From JAOPZW01 sp963764585 (GTDB taxonomy: Bacteria; Actinomycetota; Thermoleophilia; Solirubrobacterales; Solirubrobacteraceae), in the NCBI GenBank assembly GCA_963764585.1, contig CAVXTB010000001.1, positions 186,001-250,000 of the forward strand: DNA of 64,000 bases, written 5' to 3'. Positions 59,510-64,000 of this stretch are shown one piece after another; position 1 is the stretch's first letter; every line of letters starts with the position of its first letter. The notes beneath the pieces were generated by a model. It saw nothing but the letters and a program-made list of their open reading frames with translations, had not been told where the DNA came from and did not search any database. The translations under genes and the position numbers were made by a program.

Positions 59510-60451
59510 ATGGGCGATCGCCTCATCGGCGTCGACGTGGGCGGCACCAAGGTCTCGGTCGCCGTTCTCGAGGACGGTGTGCTGTCCGAGCAGGCCCTGC
59601 AGCCCACGGTCCTGTCGTCCAGCGACGCGCTGGTCGAGCAGCTCGCGGACGTCATCGAGGAGGCCGGCCCGGCCGATGCCGTCGGCCTCGGCGTGCCGAG
59701 CGTCATCGACTTCGCAACAGGCACGGCGCGGACCTCGGTCAACATCCCGCTCCAGGGCGTACCGCTCCGCCAGCTGCTGACCGAGCACGTCGGCATCCCG
59801 ACCTTCGTGGACAACGACGCGACCGTCGCCGCACTGGCCGAAGCCCATGACGACGATCTCAACCTCATCGCCACGTCGCTTGTGATGATCACCGTCGGCA
59901 CCGGCGTCGGCGGCGGGATCGTCATCGGCGGGCGCATCTACCGCGGCCTCACCGGCGCGGCGCCCGAGCTGGGCCACATCATCATCGGCGGCGACCTGAG
60001 CAACGGGGCGCCGCCGAACAACAGCCGCCCGCCCCACCCCGGCTCTCTGGAGGAGCTGGCCGCGGGGCGCGCGCTGGACCGCCTCGGCGCGGCCCGCGGC
60101 ATCGGCGACGGCTACGCGGTCGTCGACGCCGCGCGCGCGGGCGACCCGGAGGCGCGCGACTGTATGCGCATCCTCGGCGAGCGCCTCGGGGTCGGGATCG
60201 CCAACGTCGTCAACATCTTCGACCCCGAGCTCGTCGTGATCGGCGGCGGGGTCTCGCTGGCCGGCGAGCTGCTGCTCGCGCCAGCCAAGGAGTCGGCAGC
60301 CCGGTTCATCGTGCCGGGCGTCGGCACCGAGACGCGCATCGAGCTGGCCCGCTACGGGCCGCAGGCGGGCGTCCGCGGCGCGGCCCTGCTCGCCGGACAG
60401 GAGCTCGAACGGGAAGGACTCCCCTTGCAAGCTGAGACGAAAGAGAGCTGA
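59510..60451 (+). CDS. ROK-family sugar kinase (glucokinase-like) lacking the zinc motif
   Basis: 313 residues. The N-terminal DVGGTKVSVAVLEDG binds ATP phosphate, VDNDATVAALAEA carries the catalytic Asp, and VGTGVGGGIVIGG is the second phosphate-binding loop. ROK proteins usually have a CxCGxxGCxE zinc motif next to the sugar site; here the region reads SNGAPPNNSRPPHPGSLEE, without cysteines. Catalytic residues and the position at the head of a pentose-phosphate operon still suggest a glucokinase producing glucose-6-phosphate. A TACTGT hexamer ends 11 nt before the ATG. It runs into the transaldolase/isomerase gene 3 bp later. Confidence 0.88.
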   Translation: MGDRLIGVDVGGTKVSVAVLEDGVLSEQALQPTVLSSSDALVEQLADVIEEAGPADAVGLGVPSVIDFATGTARTSVNIPLQGVPLRQLLTEHVGIPTFVDNDATVAALAEAHDDDLNLIATSLVMITVGTGVGGGIVIGGRIYRGLTGAAPELGHIIIGGDLSNGAPPNNSRPPHPGSLEELAAGRALDRLGAARGIGDGYAVVDAARAGDPEARDCMRILGERLGVGIANVVNIFDPELVVIGGGVSLAGELLLAPAKESAARFIVPGVGTETRIELARYGPQAGVRGAALLAGQELEREGLPLQAETKES

Positions 60452-60454
60452 CAC

Positions 60455-63171
60455 ATGGCTACCCAGCAGGTCAACGAGCGCCTCGCCGCCCTCACCGCCG
60501 CCGGCACCAGCGTGTGGCTGGACCAGATCAAGCGCAGCCTCATCACCACCGGTGAGCTGCAGCGACTGGTCGAGGAGGAGTCGCTGCGCGGCGTGACCTC
60601 CAACCCGACGATCTTCAACCAGGCGATCCTCGGCTCCGAGGACTACGACGACCAGCTCGCCGAGGTCGCCCGCGCCGGCATGGACACTCGCGCCATCTAC
60701 CAGGAGCTCGCGATCAAGGACATCCAGGATGCCTGCGACGTGCTGCGCGTCGTCTACGACGAGTCCGGCGGCACCGACGGCTTCGTGTCCCTGGAAGTCG
60801 ATCCGGACCTGGCCTTCGACACCGACAAGACGATGGCCCAGGCGCGCGAGTACTGGGATCGAGTCGACCGCCCGAACCTCATGATCAAGATCCCCGGCAC
60901 GGCGGAGGGCGTCCCCGCGATCGAGGAGATGACCTACGAGGGGCGCAACATCAACGTCACGCTGCTCTTCGGCGTCGACGAATACACGGCGATAGCCGAG
61001 GCCTACATCCGCGGCCTCGAGCGCCGCCACGCGGAGGGCAAGTCGATCGACATGAACTCGGTCGCCTCGTTCTTCGTCTCGCGCGTGGACACCGAGGTCG
61101 ACAAGCGCCTGGAGGGCACCGGCCACGACGAGCTGCTGGGGACCGCGGGCATCGCCAACGCGCGCGCCGCCTACCAGCGCTACAAGGAGATCTTCCTGGG
61201 CGAGCGCTTCGCCTCCCTGCGCGACGCCGGCGCGCGCGTGCAGCGCCCGCTGTGGGCCTCGACCGGCGTCAAGAACCCGGCCTACTCCGACGTGATGTAC
61301 GTCGAGGGGCTCGTCGCCCCGAACACGGTCAACACGATGCCGATGGCCACGCTGCTGGCGGCCGGCGACCATGCCGAGATCGGCGGCGCGACCGCCGACG
61401 AGGACCCGACCGCCGAGCTGCAGGCGCTGGCCGACGCCGGCATCGACCTCAAGGACGTCACCGATCAGCTGCTGCGCGAGGGCGTCGAGAAGTTCGTCGA
61501 GCCGATGGACAAGCTGCTCGACGGCATCGACAGCAAGCGCGAGGCGATCGTCACGCATCGCCCGCCGGCGGTCGAGGCGTCGCTGCCCGACGACGCCGAG
61601 CCGCGCGTCGCGGCACGCGTCAAGAAGGCCGCCGAGGAGGACGTCGCCCGCCGCATCTGGCGCAAGGACGACACGCTGTGGGGCCCGGCCGGGCAGCCCG
61701 AGGTGGCCAATCGACTCGGCTGGCTGACCATCCTCGACTCGATGGGCGAGGCGCTGCCGGACCTGCACGAGTTCGCCGATCAGGTGCGTGACGAAGGCTT
61801 CACCGACGTCGTGCTGCTCGGCATGGGCGGCTCGTCGCTCGCGCCCGAGGTCATCCGGCGCTCCTTCGGCGACCAGGACGGCTGGCCGCGCCTGCACGTC
61901 CTCGACTCCACCGACGCGGGCGCGATCCGCTCGGTCGAGGCGGCGATCGACCTCGACCACGCGCTGTTCCTCGTCTCCACGAAGTCGGGCGGCACGATCG
62001 AGACGCTGTCGCTGTTCAAGCACTTCTGGTCGCGGCGCAGCGACGGCGACGCGTTCGTGGCGATCACCGATCCGGGCTCGGGGCTCGAGCAGCTCGCGCG
62101 CGAGCACGGGTTCCGGCGCACGTTCCTCAACGACCCCGACATCGGCGGGCGCTACAGCGCCCTCTCGTACTTCGGGCTCGTGCCCGCGGCGCTCACGGGC
62201 GCCGATGTGGACGGCATCTTCGACGCCGCCGGCGTGGCCGAGGAGAGCTGCCAGAGCTTCGAGTCCGGCGACGTGTCGAGCGGGCTATGGCTCGGCATCG
62301 CCTGGGGCGAGCTGGCCGCCGGGGGCCACGACAAGCTCACCTACGTCATCGACGAGCCGCTGGAGAGCTTCGGCCTCTGGGTCGAGCAGCTCATCGCCGA
62401 GTCGACGGGCAAGCACGGCAAGGGCATCGTGCCGATCGTCGACGAGCCGCTCGGCGCACCGGGCTCCTACGGCGACGACCGCACCTTCCTGCACCTGCGC
62501 CACGGCGAGGCGCCCGACGAGGAGAGCGACGCCAAGGTCGCCGCGCTGCGCGACGCCGGCCACCCGGTCATCGTCCGTGACATCGACGGCCCCGACGACC
62601 TCGGGCGCATCTTCTTCTTCGCCGAGTTCGCGATCGCCGCTGCCGGCTGGGTGCTGGGCATCAACCCGTTCGACCAGCCCAACGTCCAGGAGGCCAAGGA
62701 CAACACGGCACGGGTGCTCGCCGAGGGCACCGGCGAACAGCCCGACGCCACCGACGACGAGCTGCGCGCGCTGCTCGACGGGCTCGCGGCCCCGGGCTAC
62801 TTCGCGATCATGGGCTACGTAGAGCCCTCCGACGAGTTCGACGCCGCGGTGGCCGAGCTGCGCACGACGGTGCGCGACGCGCTCGAGGTGGCGACGACGT
62901 TCGGCTACGGGCCGCGCTTCCTGCACTCGACCGGCCAGCTGCACAAGGGCGGGCCGCCCGCCGGGCGCTTCCTGCAGCTCATCCACGACTCCGGGCCCGA
63001 CGTCGAGATCCCCGGCGAGAGCTACGGCTTCACGCGCCTGAAGCACGCCCAGGCGATCGGCGACCTCGAGACCCTGCGCGGCCACGACCTGCCGGCCGAG
63101 CGCGTGACCCTCACCGGCGACGACCCCGCGGCCGCGCTGCGGGCCTTGACGGAGCGGCTGAAGGGGTTGAT

Positions 63172-63175
<4 letters not shown>
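60455..63175 (+). CDS. tal-pgi: Bifunctional transaldolase/phosphoglucose isomerase
   Basis: 906 residues in one frame. Residues about 1-360 are a transaldolase: RGVTSNPTIFNQAI, the Schiff-base lysine in LMIKIPGT (about Lys145) and ASTGVKNPAYSD. Residues about 380-906 are phosphoglucose isomerase with SIS motifs VLLGMGGSSLAPEV and LVSTKSGGTIETLSLF, and the C-terminal LHKGGPPAGRFLQL. Fusion of the two links the non-oxidative pentose phosphate steps to glucose-6-phosphate. It overlaps the next gene (zwf) by 4 nt. The fused form is known in actinobacteria and cyanobacteria. Confidence 0.95.

Positions 63176-64000
<825 letters not shown>

Overview
The window is very GC-rich (well over 70% by eye) and comes from an actinobacterial chromosome. 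The gene content fits the Thermoleophilia/Solirubrobacterales best: an acVLRF1-type peptidyl-tRNA hydrolase, a BagA/BagB-like pair of Get3-type ATPases, an actinobacterial-style LexA box, a c-di-AMP riboswitch ahead of a cell-wall gene, F420-type LLM oxidoreductases and a fused transaldolase/phosphoglucose isomerase. The lineage is inferred from content; no rRNA or tRNA is present to confirm it. Genes are densely packed with GTGA, ATGA or TGATG overlaps. Many first-in-operon genes have a TANNNT hexamer 6-10 nt before the start codon and no Shine-Dalgarno, which suggests common leaderless transcription.

Layout. 1-5.9 kb (minus): the 3'-truncated fdhA-like dehydrogenase, then the operon parA - ftsZ (long N-terminal extension) - acVLRF1 - gamma-glutamyltransferase - lipoprotein. 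5.9-12.1 kb (plus): two tandem bicupins, two Get3/ArsA-like ATPases, a PP2C phosphatase and a PYROXD2-like flavoprotein. 12.1-17.6 kb: MMPL exporter, ABM-cupin fusion, metallophosphoesterase and dinB. 17.6-19.6 kb: a group II intron with its reverse transcriptase, lying between a perfect SOS box and the dinB start codon. 19.7-30.1 kb: VOC proteins, MFS exporter, nitronate monooxygenase, a HEPN-like unknown, a CPA1 antiporter, a secreted phosphoesterase, a Fur/Zur regulator, a SnoaL protein and a BVMO-like flavoprotein. 30.2-35.2 kb: a secreted RTX-like protein and a zinc-type ABC importer whose second permease is fused to the binding protein. 35.2-35.7 kb: a gene-free region holding a long imperfect inverted repeat.

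35.7-45.9 kb: YibE/F protein, FMN reductase, a small CxxC membrane protein, a possible pseudoknotted RNA, a two-component system, a peptidoglycan amidase, an HxlR regulator, AIM24, a cupin, PilT and two decayed genes. 45.9-48.5 kb: the principal sigma factor, then a ydaO-type c-di-AMP riboswitch and an RlpA-like secreted protein. 48.5-58.4 kb: degenerate GGDEF protein, moeA, SRPBCC protein, glpX, small unknowns, LLM oxidoreductase, ICMT-like methyltransferase, and a TetR/MFS/SDR module with a clear operator. 58.4-64 kb: an ECF sigma/anti-sigma pair and the sugar-phosphate operon ROK kinase - transaldolase/PGI - zwf (cut by the window end), which feeds glucose into the oxidative pentose phosphate pathway.

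Least conventional points: the intron between SOS box and dinB; several genes whose conserved N-terminus can only begin at CTG; a modular intergenic repeat family; shared Fur/Zur-like operators; the permease-binding protein fusion; and the N-extended FtsZ cotranscribed with ParA and a ribosome-rescue factor.
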